Positions 23,313-24,391 of a DNA stretch of 24,391 nt are shown here, piece by piece. Position 1 is the first letter of the stretch; every line of letters starts with the position of its first letter. Source of the stretch: Syntrophomonadaceae bacterium (GTDB lineage: Bacteria > Bacillota_D > Dethiobacteria > DTU022 > UBA8154); contig SKMY01000280.1 in assembly GCA_007120815.1 (NCBI GenBank), positions 1 through 24,391 on the forward strand, read 5' to 3'. A program made the position numbers and the translations under genes. Below the pieces are notes generated by a model. That model saw only the letters and a list, made by a program, of their open reading frames with translations. It had not been told where the DNA came from and did not search any database.

Positions 23313-24338
23313 TTACTTCATGTTTCGACCGGGAGAAAAATGGGTTTTGTTTCTCCCGGCAAACAGCGCATAAAAACCCAGGTAACTTGCACTTACCAGA
23401 AAAACCAGCCAGAAGGTTACAAACCGAAAAACCAGGGCTATTACCATGCCCTGGTGCAGCGGCACGCCGGCAGGAAACAGCAGTAAAACCATACTGCCTT
23501 CAAAAGTGCCCAGCCCACCTGGAAGAAGGGGAACCATCCCCGCCATGTACGCCAGGTAAGTGGCTACCGCCAGGTGAAAAAACCCCACATCCAGGCCCAA
23601 AAAATAGGCAATAAAAAAAGCTTTAACAGGAAAAAGCAGCCAGATCGCCAGGGAAAGGAGTCCCTGACTGCAAAGAAATCCCCTGTCCCGAAGGCCTGAG
23701 GTAAGCGCCTCCTGCAGAAAGCTCAGCCATCTGTCAACTCCTTTTTTTAACGGCCCTCCAGGGTTCACCGGGAAGCGATTCCACGCTTTCCTTACCGAGC
23801 CGGGGAAAAAAAACAACCAGATAAGCGCCGTGGAAACCAGGGTCAGCAGGACAAAACCGCCAACCAACCAGGAAAGCAAGGCATCGCCAAAGCGACCGGC
23901 CAGGATAACCCCCAGCAAGCAAAACAGGTTTAAAAAAATAAAGGGAACCAGGCTAAATCCTTTTTGCAGACCGACAAGGGCAGCAGCTTTGGTCGTGTCG
24001 ATACCGGAATAGGTGCGTAACAGGATCACCTTGCTGGCCTCCCCACCCAGTTTAACTGCAGGGGTTATGCTTTCCACGAAAGCGCCTGTCAGGTTAACGT
24101 GAAGGGCCTGGGCCGGCGAAAGGGACAGGTTCATTTTACGGGCGATGCTCCACCACTGCAAGGCAATTAGCATGATGGTAACACCCTGCAGCAAGCCCAC
24201 CGCGACCAGGGCAGGGGCGGGGATACTTTTTAGCGTGACAAAAACTTTTTCCAGGTCAGCCTGCCAGAGGAGTGCAGCGACCAGCAGAAGGGCTGCTGAC
24301 AGGCCTGCCCATCTTATCAGACCGGCTTTCGTTATCAT
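23313..24338 (-). CDS. Lysylphosphatidylglycerol synthetase TM-region / UPF0104 (AglD-like) membrane protein
   Basis: A polytopic protein of about 341 residues with the UPF0104 architecture: roughly eight hydrophobic segments and the family motifs GAFVESITPAVKLGGEASKVILLR near 90 and MVPLLPGGLGTFEGSM near 285, the latter (PGGLGxxE) being diagnostic. Members are thought to move or modify lipid-linked groups; the archaeal AglD is linked to lipid-linked glycan steps. It is the transmembrane part only, with no C-terminal aminoacyl-transfer domain, so MprF activity is not expected. The start ATG at 24338 overlaps the stop of the preceding gene (ATGA) and has AAGGA 7 bases upstream, better than the ATG at 24359. 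A strong hairpin lies in its 3' end. Confidence 0.88.
   Translation of the reverse strand: MITKAGLIRWAGLSAALLLVAALLWQADLEKVFVTLKSIPAPALVAVGLLQGVTIMLIALQWWSIARKMNLSLSPAQALHVNLTGAFVESITPAVKLGGEASKVILLRTYSGIDTTKAAALVGLQKGFSLVPFIFLNLFCLLGVILAGRFGDALLSWLVGGFVLLTLVSTALIWLFFFPGSVRKAWNRFPVNPGGPLKKGVDRWLSFLQEALTSGLRDRGFLCSQGLLSLAIWLLFPVKAFFIAYFLGLDVGFFHLAVATYLAYMAGMVPLLPGGLGTFEGSMVLLLFPAGVPLHQGMVIALVFRFVTFWLVFLVSASYLGFYALFAGRNKTHFSPGRNMK
23329..23359 (-). repeat. Strong inverted repeat in the 3' end of the UPF0104 gene
   Basis: CCGGGAGAAA, 11-base loop, TTTCTCCCGG: perfect 10-base arms. It ends 13 bases before the stop codon and lacks a long T tract, so it might stabilise the mRNA end or stall translation rather than terminate. 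Confidence 0.6.
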
Positions 24339-24391
24339 AACGGTTTCCTTCGCCTCCATTTTGAAACAGCAAGGTCGCTTTCAATGTCCCG
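24335..24391 (-). CDS. 3' end of an unidentified upstream gene, cut by window edge
   Basis: Eighteen codons and a TGA, giving RDIESDLAVSKWRRRKPL. The TGA overlaps the UPF0104 ATG (ATGA), and the basic C-terminal end is typical of a membrane-facing enzyme tail. Glycosyltransferases are common partners of UPF0104 proteins, but the fragment is too short to assign. Confidence 0.5.
   Translation of the reverse strand, partial: RDIESDLAVSKWRRRKPL

Overview
The window looks like part of the chromosome of an anaerobic, probably acetogenic or CO-metabolising, Gram-positive bacterium of the Clostridia/Peptococcia-Moorella-Desulfotomaculum type. The evidence is a Wood-Ljungdahl CODH/ACS operon (cooC-acsA-acsB), the Firmicutes-specific ctsR-mcsA-mcsB-clpC stress operon, and a siroheme-dependent (Ahb) heme pathway. 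This placement is inferred from gene content and strong Shine-Dalgarno sites; no rRNA or other phylogenetic marker is present. Almost everything lies on the minus strand. The only clear plus-strand units are a cobalamin riboswitch and a FabK-like flavoprotein gene.

Layout, from low to high coordinate. (1) 1-3742: acsB (cut by the window edge), acsA and cooC, read leftwards from a promoter near 4019-4047 with a leader of about 270 nt. (2) 4124-8835: clpC, mcsB, mcsA and ctsR, read leftwards under a promoter carrying a near-consensus CtsR box. (3) 9221-13943: hemB, a Fur-family regulator, ahbC, ahbD, ahbA and ahbB, a complete set for the last steps from siroheme to heme, ending in a good terminator at 9104-9135. 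(4) 13944-14775: an 832-base non-coding block holding the hemB promoter with a striking inverted repeat, a textbook cobalamin riboswitch pointing the other way, two tandem terminators with no gene between them, a REP/BIME-like repeat, and a separate promoter for the FabK-like gene. (5) 14776-15726: FabK/nitronate monooxygenase-like gene (+) with its own terminator. (6) 15852-18096: cbiM-cbiQ-cbiO cobalt/nickel ECF transporter (minus) with a strong promoter and a perfect 15-bp palindrome. (7) 18330-23115: HlyD-type adaptor, FtsX/MacB permease, ATPase and a YibE/F membrane protein, read leftwards as one operon. (8) 23313-24391: a flippase-like (UPF0104/AglD) membrane protein translationally coupled to an unidentified gene cut by the right edge.

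Functionally the window is rich in metal and tetrapyrrole biology. It encodes nickel-dependent CODH/ACS with its nickel-insertion ATPase, a Co/Ni importer, a B12-sensing RNA, zinc-type HemB and the radical-SAM heme branch with an embedded Fur-type metalloregulator. The most unusual spots are regulatory: the riboswitch that appears to control nothing, the dyad-symmetric operators at the cooC, hemB and cbiM promoters, and the REP-like repeat family. No RNA genes other than the riboswitch, no CRISPR array and no transposase gene were seen.
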